Part shown: positions 17,197-25,724 of the stretch, piece after piece | How positions within the stretch are numbered: position 1 is the first letter of the stretch | Layout of the letters: each line of letters opens with the position of its first letter | NCBI GenBank assembly: GCA_018692315.1 | Contig: JABHKC010000092.1 | Coordinates: 1-32,545 of the forward strand | Reading direction: 5' to 3' | Origin: Bacteroidota bacterium | Lineage (GTDB): Bacteria > Bacteroidota > Bacteroidia > Bacteroidales > JABHKC01 | DNA length: 32,545 bases | Notes under the pieces: model-generated | What the model saw: the letters and a program-made list of their open reading frames with translations, nothing else | Told to the model about the DNA's origin: nothing | Database searches by the model: none | Position numbers and translations under genes: made by a program

Positions 17197-18792
17197 TTGA
17201 TAAATATTAGTCTAATATATAACTACGGTTTTTCCTGGTTCAAGAAGGAAAATATTTTCGTAAAAGGATATTTGTTTGACAAAAACAATTCTTTTTATGA
17301 AAAAGAGGAATTGTTCGAATATTTTAAAGGGATTACAAATATTCAATCCTTTGAGAATAAAATAAAACAAGCAAATGGACTTTTTACAGTAATTATCAAA
17401 AATGAAGATTCCGTTTTTTTTGCGGTGGATAGATTACGAATGTTTCCGATTTTCTATTTCATTGAAAATGAAGATATTTTCATTTCGGATGATGTTGAAC
17501 ATTTAAGATTACAAAACAAATTATACGAATTTGACGAAAAATCGGTTTCTGAATTTCTTGCAACTGCTTATGTTACAAGCTCGAAAACTCTTGTGAAAAA
17601 TATTTTTCAAGTACAAGCTGGGGCATATTTTCATTTTTATAACACTACTATTTTTTCAAAAACATATTATTCATACTTTTTTTCGGAAGAAAAATCAAGC
17701 AGTTTTGAGAAACTGTGCAATAAATTGCCAGAAATCTTAGACGAAGTATTTAAACGTCAAATAGATACATTTAAAAAACGTACTGTAGTAATTCCTTTAA
17801 GCGGCGGTTTCGATTCTCGGCTCATAGCTGTAATGCTCAAAAAATTCGATTATCAAAATGTTGTATGCTACACTTATGGACGAAAAAATAATATTGAAAT
17901 TTCTATATCGAAACAAGTTGCTAAAACACTTGATTTCAAATGGATATTAATAGAATACACAGAAGATCTAATAAAGAATTACCTGAACGACAAATCTTTT
18001 CAGGACTACTTTAAATTTTCGGCAAACTACAATACAATGTTTTTTATGCAGGAGTATTTTGCTGTCAAATATTTGAAAGATAATAATTTAGTTCCACAAG
18101 ATTCGATTTTTATTCCTGGACATTCCGGCGATTTTATTGCAGGCAGCCAGCTTGCAAAAAATGACGGACTTGGCAAAAAAACCAGTATAAAAAAAATTGT
18201 TAATGCAATTTATAAAACCAAATATAACATAATTAAACCAGAAAAAAGGTTTAGAAAGCCTTTCAAATCAGAAATAAGCACCTTTGTTACAAAATCTTAC
18301 CAAGAAAATAGAAATCTAAAAGCATATTCAGTTTACGAGGATTGGGATTTTAAAGAAAAAATTTCGAAATATTTAATTAACTCAATCAATGTTTACAATT
18401 TTTTTGGATATGAATTTCGACTTCCCTTTTGGGATAGCATATTAGTCGATTTTTTTAAGAATATTCCTTATGAATTCAGATTACATAAATTATTATATGA
18501 TAAAGTCTTAACCGATATTTATTTCGAAAAATATGATATTTCTTTCAAAAATGAGATTCAAACTTCAGCTTTCAAAACAAAAATTCAATCAGTCAAAAAT
18601 TTGATTAGACCATTTCTTCCATCGAAAATGAAACAAAAATTATTAGAGAAAAACGACATTATTTTTTACAAAAACATTACAGAAAAAATGATTGATGACT
18701 TGAAGAAGAATGGCAAGGAATATTATCCGGCAACAAATTCTTACAATTCAAATATTTTACAATGGTATATAAACGAACTTAAAATATATTAA
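17197..18792 (+). CDS. Asparagine-synthetase-like protein without glutaminase nucleophile
   Basis: The product is about 531 residues from a TTG at 17197; no ATG occurs in the first ~100 codons, so a non-AUG start is required. The N-terminal ~170 residues keep a class II glutamine amidotransferase fold (ANGLFTVIIKNEDSVFFAVDRL, then FPIFYFIENEDIFISDD). However, the first residues are M-I-N-I, lacking the Cys2 nucleophile. The C-terminal synthetase domain keeps the ATP pyrophosphatase loop SGGFDSR at 202-208. Such proteins occur in surface glycan clusters, where some amidate sugar carboxylates. It lies between a CapA-like protein and a UGM-like flavoprotein, which supports a surface-polymer role. 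Substrate unknown; free ammonia or a partner may be the nitrogen source. Confidence 0.75.
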   Translation: MINISLIYNYGFSWFKKENIFVKGYLFDKNNSFYEKEELFEYFKGITNIQSFENKIKQANGLFTVIIKNEDSVFFAVDRLRMFPIFYFIENEDIFISDDVEHLRLQNKLYEFDEKSVSEFLATAYVTSSKTLVKNIFQVQAGAYFHFYNTTIFSKTYYSYFFSEEKSSSFEKLCNKLPEILDEVFKRQIDTFKKRTVVIPLSGGFDSRLIAVMLKKFDYQNVVCYTYGRKNNIEISISKQVAKTLDFKWILIEYTEDLIKNYLNDKSFQDYFKFSANYNTMFFMQEYFAVKYLKDNNLVPQDSIFIPGHSGDFIAGSQLAKNDGLGKKTSIKKIVNAIYKTKYNIIKPEKRFRKPFKSEISTFVTKSYQENRNLKAYSVYEDWDFKEKISKYLINSINVYNFFGYEFRLPFWDSILVDFFKNIPYEFRLHKLLYDKVLTDIYFEKYDISFKNEIQTSAFKTKIQSVKNLIRPFLPSKMKQKLLEKNDIIFYKNITEKMIDDLKKNGKEYYPATNSYNSNILQWYINELKIY

Positions 18793-18920
18793 TACAATTA
18801 AAAAATGTGTCTCTCAAATAGACGCAAACTTGAAAAGATGATGGCATTTTTTCTGTGAACTTTAGCGAGAAAACTCACATCAGAAAATGATATATTTTGA
18901 ATGCAATATTATTAGTTGAG

Positions 18921-18936
18921 AATTGTTTAAACAATT
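18921..18936. repeat. Perfect 16-bp palindrome upstream of the FAD oxidoreductase
   Basis: AATTGTTTAAACAATT is its own reverse complement and ends 19 bases before the ATG at 18956. Position and symmetry fit a dimeric repressor site, although no TAnnTTTG box is next to it. Confidence 0.5.
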
Positions 18937-18955
18937 TCAAACAGAAGTTTCTTTT

Positions 18956-20482
18956 ATGAAGATAGAAAATAAAAAAACGTCAATAATTATTGGTGCAGGT
19001 CCGGCAGGCTTGACAGCGGCATACGAACTTGTTCACAAAACAGACATTAAACCGATAATTTTTGAAGGAAGCAAAGATATAGGAGGAATTTCTAAAACCG
19101 TCAACTATAAAGGCAATAGGATAGATATTGGAGGTCATAGGTTTTTTTCCAAATCGGATAGGGTGATGCAGTGGTGGCAAAATATTCTGCCTATTGAAAA
19201 ACATAATACTGTTGATAATCATAATATTATGCTTATTAGAACCAGACTTTCCAGAATATTTTTTCTTAGAAAGTTTTTTAATTACCCAATTTCTTTGAAT
19301 TTAAATACTCTAAGAAATCTTGGTTTGTTAAGAATTATCAAAATAGGAATAAGCTATTTCTCTATTGCCATTTTTCCCAAAAAAAAGGAAAAATCGCTTG
19401 AAGAGTTTTTTATTAATCGATTTGGTAAAGAACTTTACCGCACATTTTTCAGAGATTATACAGAGAAAGTATGGGGTGTTCCCTGCACCGAAATTGAGCC
19501 AGAATGGGGAGCACAGCGAATCAAAGGATTGTCTATCACCAAAGCATTTTATTACTCCATCAAAAATATTTTTTGGAAAGATAAATCTATTGATCAAAAA
19601 AATACGGAAACCTCGCTGATTGATCAATTTATGTATCCAAAATTTGGACCCGGACATTTATGGGAACGAGTTGCTGAAATTATTAAAAATAAAGGTGGCG
19701 AAATTCATCTGAATAAAAAAGCTGTAGGATTTGAAACTACACAAAATCAAATATCTAAAATAGAAATCTTAGATATTAGTACTCAAAATATTCAAACTTA
19801 TAATGCCGATTATTATTTTTCATCAATGCCGGTTGTTGATCTAATAAATTCGATGAAAGCAACTATTCCGCAGAATGTGAAAGAAATTGCAAATGGTTTG
19901 GTCTATCGCGACTTTATTACAGTTGGTTTGCTTTTGAAAAAGCTGAAAATCAGTAACAAAACCAAGATTAGTCCCAAAAACAATCTGATCCCCGACAATT
20001 GGATATATATTCAAGAAAGCGATGTAAAAATTGGCAGATTACAGATTTTCAATAATTGGAGTCCATATCTCGTTAAAGATGAAAATACTGTTTGGATTGG
20101 ACTCGAATATTTTTGTAATGAAGGCGACGATTTATGGCAAAAATCCGATGAGGAATTTAAAAAGTTTGCAGCCATAGAATTGGCAAAAATCGACATTATC
20201 GACATTGCTGATGTTCTTGATAGTGTAATAATTCGTATGCGAAAAACCTATCCTGCATATTTCGGAACTTATAATCAATTCGACATAATCAGAAATTTTA
20301 CTGATAAAATTGAAAATCTTTTTCTTGTCGGAAGAAATGGGATGCATCGCTACAACAATCAGGATCATTCAATGCTTACGGCAATTACTGCTGTGGAAAA
20401 TATCATTAATGGCAAAAAAACGAAAGAAAATATTTGGGAGATAAATACGGAGCAGGATTATCATGAGGAGAAGGAAGGATAA
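18956..20482 (+). CDS. UDP-galactopyranose-mutase-like FAD-dependent oxidoreductase
   Basis: The product is 508 residues from the ATG at 18956. A TTG at 18923 would begin inside a palindrome and add residues before the first beta strand, so it was not used. The FAD-binding GxGxxG is at 13-18 (GAGPAG), with the ribose-binding Glu37. [16 protein letters not shown] near residue 60 and the C-terminal [17 protein letters not shown] motif place it in the amine oxidase / protoporphyrinogen oxidase-like group that includes UDP-galactopyranose mutase relatives often found in capsule and O-antigen loci. The reaction is unknown. A gap of 163 bases and a palindrome separate it from the AsnB-like gene, so it may have its own promoter. 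Confidence 0.8.
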   Translation: MKIENKKTSIIIGAGPAGLTAAYELVHKTDIKPIIFEGSKDIGGISKTVNYKGNRIDIGGHRFFSKSDRVMQWWQNILPIEKHNTVDNHNIMLIRTRLSRIFFLRKFFNYPISLNLNTLRNLGLLRIIKIGISYFSIAIFPKKKEKSLEEFFINRFGKELYRTFFRDYTEKVWGVPCTEIEPEWGAQRIKGLSITKAFYYSIKNIFWKDKSIDQKNTETSLIDQFMYPKFGPGHLWERVAEIIKNKGGEIHLNKKAVGFETTQNQISKIEILDISTQNIQTYNADYYFSSMPVVDLINSMKATIPQNVKEIANGLVYRDFITVGLLLKKLKISNKTKISPKNNLIPDNWIYIQESDVKIGRLQIFNNWSPYLVKDENTVWIGLEYFCNEGDDLWQKSDEEFKKFAAIELAKIDIIDIADVLDSVIIRMRKTYPAYFGTYNQFDIIRNFTDKIENLFLVGRNGMHRYNNQDHSMLTAITAVENIINGKKTKENIWEINTEQDYHEEKEG

Positions 20483-20552
20483 TTTTTATACAAATTAGGA
20501 TAAAGTTTTAACTATTTCAAAATTACAAAATGCATACTGAAATTTCTTTTCG

Positions 20553-22310
20553 TTAAAATCCATTAGATATAAAAACCTTAAAAAAATCACTTTCAATTTC
20601 TACCTCCAGACAATTTTCAAAAACCAAAGGAAGATAATCGTATAAATAATTATCATACTTTTTAGGCTCCAATTTTTGTGATATTTTTTTTAATTCGTGC
20701 TTATCGATAAAGATGTAGATTTTTTTTGTTTTAAGAACCTCCTCAATTTTTTCATACAACAATTGCTCGGCACCAATATATTCATCGTGTTGCATCCAGT
20801 CTAATGGAAAAGGATTTCGACTTTTTAAAATCGGATAAATAGCAGAATTATTTGGCAGCATCACAAAATTGTTTTGAATATCATCCATACTGTTATAAAT
20901 TGAAATGAAATCGGAATAATAATCGAAACAGTTTTTGTTTGTGCGAATTTCGCCAAATTCAAAGAAAATTTCGCCAAGCGAATAATCCAATTTTTCGCTC
21001 GGAAGGTCGCGGTAATTGGCTCTTCGCTGACCAAAAATGGAAACTACAAATAAACTGCAAACAACAGCTATGATAAATATTGGAAAATGTTTTTTAGTAA
21101 TTATTTTTCTAACAGAATTATTCTGCTTTTGCAATATATAAATTATTAGAATGATGGTAGTTACGCCAAGTAAGCCCATAGCAAAAATTGGGCTGTTGTC
21201 GCCAAGCGAGATTGAACTTGTCCACGACAATAAAATCACAAAAAAGATTGTAACTATTTGGTTCATTTTTAATTTCAGCGTATGAATTGCGATAAGAAAA
21301 ACTGAAATCAAAATCCAGAAAAATTCAAAAGGAACTATGTAAATAATGTTACTCTTTTGATAGAAATGAAAAAATGAAAAAGCCAAAGTCGCAAAAAAGT
21401 AAAAACCCAAAATCCAGGTTTTAGCATGTAGCAATTTTTTTTTCTTGTTTTTAAAAATGTTTCTATTTACAGAAAATAAAACAAACCAAATAATTACTAA
21501 AACATTTAAAACAAGCAATTTAGATTTAATAAAATATTTTATAAATTGAATAATTCCGGTTTCGACCAATTCGGTTCTGCCGGTCATTTGATTGAGAAAC
21601 AGAAAAAATGCTTCATTTTTAAGTAAGACAAAAAAATAGAAGATGATAGGCGAAATACCTATTGTAGCGACACAAACTAATTTCAAAAATTCCTTTTTTC
21701 TAAAAAAATGAAATGCCGTATATAAAAACCCAAAAAACAGAACTACTACAAAACTTTGGCGAGAAAGAGCTGAGAGCGAAAAAAACAACAATCCTAACGC
21801 TATTAGAATGGAATTTTTCCAAATAATTTTTTTCAGAAAAATAGTATTGTAGAAACTAAATCCAATTACCGATAGAAAAATTGCATCAATTGTAGTCCAT
21901 GGGAATAAATTATAATTGTTTAGATTTAATATAAAGCTAAACAAAAATACAGATGAAATCAGCAGATATTTTAGTTTTGAGTTTTCCGGAAAATGCAGAA
22001 ACACTTTAAACAGTGCAAAAACCCATAAAAAAGAATAAACAAAAAACTCAAAAATGACGAACCATCTTGCGCTAATTTGCAAAGGCATGGGGGAGAAAAA
22101 ATGGATTGAATGCAAAATTCCTGAAAAAACAGGTCTTATAGAAATGAAATCTTTGTGCGGACTTTCGCCATTTATCAAACGAAATGATTGGGCAAGAATT
22201 ACTCCATCATCGGTTGGATTGAATCCTTCACTTTCTACATAATCAATTGAAATAAATACAATTAATATTGTTAATAAAGTAACAAAAATTGTTAGGATAT
22301 TTTTTCTCAT
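20553..22310 (-). CDS. GT-C fold membrane glycosyltransferase-like protein
   Basis: The 585-residue integral membrane protein has roughly eleven hydrophobic segments, beginning with NILTIFVTLLTILIVFI. The acidic pair D34-D35 in the first periplasmic loop (NPTDDGVILAQ) is typical of the GT-C catalytic Asp in lipid-linked sugar transferases of the GT39/GT83 type. The C-terminal ~170 residues form a soluble domain. Such enzymes transfer a sugar from a polyprenyl-phosphate donor to a glycan, lipid or protein outside the cytoplasmic membrane. It faces the CapA/AsnB/FAD genes tail to tail, with 70 bases between the stops, and may belong to the same surface-glycan function; donor and acceptor are unknown. 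Confidence 0.72.
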   Translation of the reverse strand: MRKNILTIFVTLLTILIVFISIDYVESEGFNPTDDGVILAQSFRLINGESPHKDFISIRPVFSGILHSIHFFSPMPLQISARWFVIFEFFVYSFLWVFALFKVFLHFPENSKLKYLLISSVFLFSFILNLNNYNLFPWTTIDAIFLSVIGFSFYNTIFLKKIIWKNSILIALGLLFFSLSALSRQSFVVVLFFGFLYTAFHFFRKKEFLKLVCVATIGISPIIFYFFVLLKNEAFFLFLNQMTGRTELVETGIIQFIKYFIKSKLLVLNVLVIIWFVLFSVNRNIFKNKKKKLLHAKTWILGFYFFATLAFSFFHFYQKSNIIYIVPFEFFWILISVFLIAIHTLKLKMNQIVTIFFVILLSWTSSISLGDNSPIFAMGLLGVTTIILIIYILQKQNNSVRKIITKKHFPIFIIAVVCSLFVVSIFGQRRANYRDLPSEKLDYSLGEIFFEFGEIRTNKNCFDYYSDFISIYNSMDDIQNNFVMLPNNSAIYPILKSRNPFPLDWMQHDEYIGAEQLLYEKIEEVLKTKKIYIFIDKHELKKISQKLEPKKYDNYLYDYLPLVFENCLEVEIESDFFKVFISNGF

Positions 22311-22363
22311 TTCAATTTGAAATATCAGGAAAATCCGGCATTATTCAACAATTGCAATTATTT

Positions 22364-22861
22364 CTACTTTGAAACTTCCTCCGTCAAATTTTTCAATTGG
22401 GATGGATTTTGAATATTCGTTTTTATAAATTCAAAAGCTTTTTCTAGATTTTGCTGAGCTTTCTCGCTTATCCCTTCAAAAAAGTTCCAATCGTATCCTT
22501 TGATATGCAACAAATAAGTTTCCGGAAATTTCTTATAAATTTTTTGACATAAGTCTAAAACATATGCTGCAGAAACTGAGTGCATCGAAAATTCAACTTT
22601 AGAATTGGATGGATTCACTTCAGAGAGATAAAAATCTTCGATTGGTTCTTCCGAAGCATCTACAAAAATCACAATATCTTTATCGGAAATGTTGTGTGCA
22701 TCTTCAATGTTTAGCTGATAGTTGCTGTCGGTTTCAATATTTTGGATTCCTATTGTTTGAGTCCATTCATCCATTTTTTTTACGAAGGCATTTCCAAGGC
22801 CATCATCATTTCTGCCTGGATTGCCGTATCCGTAAAAAAGTATTTTTTTATCATTATTCAT
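22364..22861 (-). CDS. hoxW: [NiFe] hydrogenase maturation protease (HoxW/HyaD-like)
   Basis: This endopeptidase removes the C-terminal peptide of HoxH after nickel insertion. The product is 165 residues from the ATG at 22861; a TTG at 22903 would start within the terminator hairpin and was rejected. The family motif YGNPGRNDDGLG is at the N-terminus. A second Asp (IVIFVDAS) and a His (FSMHSVSA) complete the expected Asp/Asp/His nickel-binding set. The length fits the family. It is the last gene of the hydrogenase cluster, 105 bases after hoxH and behind a hairpin that may reduce its expression. Confidence 0.85.
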   Translation of the reverse strand: MNNDKKILFYGYGNPGRNDDGLGNAFVKKMDEWTQTIGIQNIETDSNYQLNIEDAHNISDKDIVIFVDASEEPIEDFYLSEVNPSNSKVEFSMHSVSAAYVLDLCQKIYKKFPETYLLHIKGYDWNFFEGISEKAQQNLEKAFEFIKTNIQNPSQLKNLTEEVSK

Positions 22862-22889
22862 TTTACAAAAATATAGTTTTTTAAGCAAC

Positions 22890-22917
22890 AAAAAAGCCCA
22901 CAAATGTGAGCTTTTTT
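22890..22917 (-). terminator. Intercistronic hairpin terminator/attenuator between hoxH and hoxW
   Basis: The sequence forms AAAAAAGC(T)CACA / TGTG(G)GCTTTTTT. On the minus-strand transcript the central mismatch is a U-G wobble, giving a continuous stem ending in six U. On the plus strand the same position is a C-A mismatch, so the hairpin favours minus-strand transcription. It lies 50 bases after the hoxH stop, so it probably ends most hydrogenase transcripts with partial readthrough into the protease gene. Confidence 0.7.
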
Positions 22918-22966
22918 ATATATTTTATCTAATTGACAGTCTAAAAAATTAGCTGTGAAACTAAAA

Positions 22967-24421
22967 TTAAGAATTTTTTTGATCAATCAGTTTATTGTCG
23001 GCATCGAATAATTTAATGTCGAGAGGCATTTTACCAAGTGCATGAGTTGCACAACTCAGACATGGGTCATAAGCACGAATTGCAACTTCAACAGCATTTT
23101 TCATAGGTTCGGTAATTTCTCTTTCGCCGTTCATGTAGCTTTTTGCAACAAAATTTACAGCTTTATTCATTGGCTCATTATTGTTTGTAGTTGAAACAAT
23201 AAGATTTGCCATCTTAATCTGATCGTTGTCGTTAATTTTGTAATGATGGAAAAGTGTTCCTCGAGGTGCTTCAATCAATCCAACTCCTTCTTTTTGTTTT
23301 GTGCCTTTTATAACAAGATCGTTTCCTTGAAGATCCGGATCTTCGAGAAGAATTTTTATCATCTCGGCAGCGTGAAGAGTTTCAATTAATCTAGCCCAGT
23401 GCATGTGCATACACATATTGTTTGGCAAACCATTAGTGTAGGCTTTATAAATCTCAAACTCTTTCTGAGCAAGTGGAGTAGGAATAAAATCGACAGTATT
23501 AAGTCTTGCAAGAGGTCCAACTCTGTACCAGCCATCTTTTTTGCCAATGTGTCTCAAATATGGGAATTTCATATAGCTCCAAGATTTTACTTCTTCGCCA
23601 ACATAATCTACATAATCTTGATAATCAACATCATTAAGAATTTTATTTCCATCAGAATCTACAGCTCGAAGTTTTCCATGATAAAGATCTAATGCACCAT
23701 CTTCGCGTACCAAACTCATATGACTTGATGGGAAATACGAAAATTTATCGATGAAATCTTTATTTCCTTCCTGATATTTTTTAAAGAAATCTAATGCACC
23801 TTGTGCCCAATGAACCATATGTTCTGCATTCAACGGATCTGCTGCTTTTAGTACTGAGTCTCTTTCTTCAATACTTAGGTTTTTGTTTATTCCTCCTGGG
23901 ATGGCACCTGTTCCATGAATTTTTTTACCGGCAGTGAGTTTAATAATCTCTTGTCCGAATTTTCTCATCATCACTCCTTGTACAGCAAGGTCGGGGTGCT
24001 TCATTGCAACGCCAATGATGTTTCGGGTAGCAACATCGCCATCTATTCCGAAAAGTAAATCGGGAGAAACAAGGTGGAAAAAGTGAAGAGCATGCGATTG
24101 GAAAAACTGACCGTAGTGCATAAGTCTTCTCATTTTTTCGCCAGTAGCTGTAAGTCCGTTTCCGGTTCCTGCACCAACAATCACGTCTAATGCTTTTGCA
24201 GCAGCAAGATGGTGGCTAACCGGGCAAATTCCACATAGTCTTTGAACCAACACTGGCATTTCCCAATATGGTCTTCCTTGTGCAAATCTTTCGAATCCTC
24301 TAAATTCTACAATATGTAGTCTCGATTGAACAACATTATTATCTCTATCAAGATGAATTGTTACTTTTCCGTGACCTTCAACTCTGGTTACGGGTTCTAT
24401 TGTTACTTTTTTTCTTATCAT
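22967..24421 (-). CDS. hoxH: NAD-linked [NiFe] hydrogenase large subunit HoxH
   Basis: HoxH carries the Ni-Fe(CN)2CO site that splits or forms H2. The 484-residue product has the first cysteine pair at C63/C66 (RLCGICPVSHH) and the second at C454/C457 (DPCLSCATH). The residues after His460 form a 24-residue C-terminal extension, the peptide that HoxW removes. N-terminal EPVTRVEGHGKVTI is typical of group 3 large subunits, and gene content places it in group 3d. It starts 11 bases after hoxY. All catalytic ligands are intact. Confidence 0.96.
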   Translation of the reverse strand: MIRKKVTIEPVTRVEGHGKVTIHLDRDNNVVQSRLHIVEFRGFERFAQGRPYWEMPVLVQRLCGICPVSHHLAAAKALDVIVGAGTGNGLTATGEKMRRLMHYGQFFQSHALHFFHLVSPDLLFGIDGDVATRNIIGVAMKHPDLAVQGVMMRKFGQEIIKLTAGKKIHGTGAIPGGINKNLSIEERDSVLKAADPLNAEHMVHWAQGALDFFKKYQEGNKDFIDKFSYFPSSHMSLVREDGALDLYHGKLRAVDSDGNKILNDVDYQDYVDYVGEEVKSWSYMKFPYLRHIGKKDGWYRVGPLARLNTVDFIPTPLAQKEFEIYKAYTNGLPNNMCMHMHWARLIETLHAAEMIKILLEDPDLQGNDLVIKGTKQKEGVGLIEAPRGTLFHHYKINDNDQIKMANLIVSTTNNNEPMNKAVNFVAKSYMNGEREITEPMKNAVEVAIRAYDPCLSCATHALGKMPLDIKLFDADNKLIDQKNS

Positions 24422-24432
24422 CTTTTTCTTTT

Positions 24433-24981
24433 TTAGTCAAATTTAACAACTTCATAAGGTAAATTAAGTTCATTGCCTGTAACTAGAGCTACGAGTGCTT
24501 CCCAAATTAAATCGGCTCTGGGAGGGCATCCTGGCAAATAGTAATCTATTTTTACTATTTCGTGGCAAGGATAAACTTTATCTAAAATCATTGGCAATTC
24601 TTCGTCATTTGGAATAATCTTATCCGGATTATCATCGACTGTTGGCCCGTCTAAATATGCTTCGTGGAAACATTCTTTTATAGGAATTCCATTTCTAAGG
24701 GCAGGGAGTCCACCCATAATTGCACATTCTCCAAGCGAAATAAGAATTTTACAATTTTTTCTGAAATCTTTTAGAACATGAACATTTTCGCTATTGCAGC
24801 AACCGCCTTCAATAATTCCAATATCGCATTGTTTTGTAAAAGTTTTAATATCGTCCACTGGGGATTTATTAAATTCCACGAGTTCAATTAGTTTTAATAT
24901 TCTTTCATCGATATCTAAAATAGACATATGACATCCGAAACATCCTGCTAAGGATGTTGTTGCTACTATTGGTTTACTCAT
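24433..24981 (-). CDS. hoxY: NAD-linked [NiFe] hydrogenase small subunit HoxY
   Basis: HoxY holds the iron-sulphur cluster next to the Ni-Fe site and passes electrons to HoxU. The 182-residue product is a short single-domain small subunit without a Tat signal, as expected for a cytoplasmic group 3d enzyme. Cluster ligands are C14 and C17 (GCFGCHMSILDID), C86 (SLGECAIMGG) and C152 (YYLPGCPPRADLIWEAL). C61-C62 in EGGCCNSEN is a further cysteine pair. A Shine-Dalgarno sequence, AAGGAG (minus strand, 24991-24996), overlaps the hoxU stop codon and lies 9 bases before the ATG. Confidence 0.95.
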   Translation of the reverse strand: MSKPIVATTSLAGCFGCHMSILDIDERILKLIELVEFNKSPVDDIKTFTKQCDIGIIEGGCCNSENVHVLKDFRKNCKILISLGECAIMGGLPALRNGIPIKECFHEAYLDGPTVDDNPDKIIPNDEELPMILDKVYPCHEIVKIDYYLPGCPPRADLIWEALVALVTGNELNLPYEVVKFD

Positions 24982-24990
24982 TTTTTATAT

Positions 24991-24996
24991 CTCCTT
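24991..24996 (-). promoter_or_regulatory. Strong Shine-Dalgarno of hoxY overlapping the hoxU stop
   Basis: On the minus strand AAGGAG is 9 bases from the hoxY ATG and shares two bases with the hoxU TAA. Few other genes in this window have such a site; most have only A-rich upstream sequence, as usual in Bacteroidetes. It fits translational coupling between hoxU and hoxY. Confidence 0.6.
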
Positions 24997-25699
24997 ATTC
25001 TTTTAAATTTTCAATTTCACTTCCAATTGGGATTTTATCGTATTTACGTTGCCCTATTGGCGTATCATAACCTTTTTCTTTAACAAGAATCGAACCTACA
25101 GGACAAATGTCCATTGCTTCCTGAGCTAATTCATCTGATATATTTGCTCCAATTTCATGGTCTAAAACGACTTTAACATTATGTCCTCTTTTGTTGTATG
25201 CAAATAGGCTTCTGCCATTTTCATCTTTGATTGTTCTAACACATCGTTTGCATAAGATGCAGCGATTTTGGTCTTTTACAATTTTTGGATTTTCTGCTTC
25301 TACCTCTTTCACTGGGAAAACATAGGGGAAACGTGGAACCATCATATTAAAGCGATAGGCTAATGCCTGAAGCTCGCAATTTCCACTTTTTTCGCATGAT
25401 GGGCAAAAGTGATTTCCTTCAACGAATAGTAATTCAACTATCGATTTTCTAATATCTTGAATTTCGGGAATATCATTTTCTATCTCCATTCCGTCGGCAA
25501 GAGGTGTGGTACAAGACGACATAAATCTGCCATTGACTTTTACTGTGCAAATTCGGCATGAACCCCTTGGCTTTATTCCTACTACATTACATAATGTGGG
25601 AATATATATTCCGTTTTGACGGGCAGCTTCAACTATATAGGTGCCATTTTCGGCAGTATAAAGTTTCCCGTCTAATTTAAATTTTACTTGTGTGCTCAT
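24995..25699 (-). CDS. hoxU: NAD-linked hydrogenase iron-sulphur subunit HoxU
   Basis: HoxU relays electrons between HoxF and HoxY and resembles the N-terminal part of NuoG. The 234-residue product has a [2Fe-2S] set (C37, C48, C51, C63), a His-Cys3 [4Fe-4S] site (H97, C99, C102, C108 in GNHFCPSCEKSGNCELQ) and a Cys4 [4Fe-4S] site (C147, C150, C153, C199 in RCILCKRCVR and DICPVGS). The molybdopterin domain of full NuoG or NADP-type hydrogenases is absent, and the length matches HoxU. It begins 25 bases after hoxF. Confidence 0.93.
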   Translation of the reverse strand: MSTQVKFKLDGKLYTAENGTYIVEAARQNGIYIPTLCNVVGIKPRGSCRICTVKVNGRFMSSCTTPLADGMEIENDIPEIQDIRKSIVELLFVEGNHFCPSCEKSGNCELQALAYRFNMMVPRFPYVFPVKEVEAENPKIVKDQNRCILCKRCVRTIKDENGRSLFAYNKRGHNVKVVLDHEIGANISDELAQEAMDICPVGSILVKEKGYDTPIGQRKYDKIPIGSEIENLKE

Positions 25700-25724
25700 C
25701 TATTTAAAGTTTAAATATTTTGTT

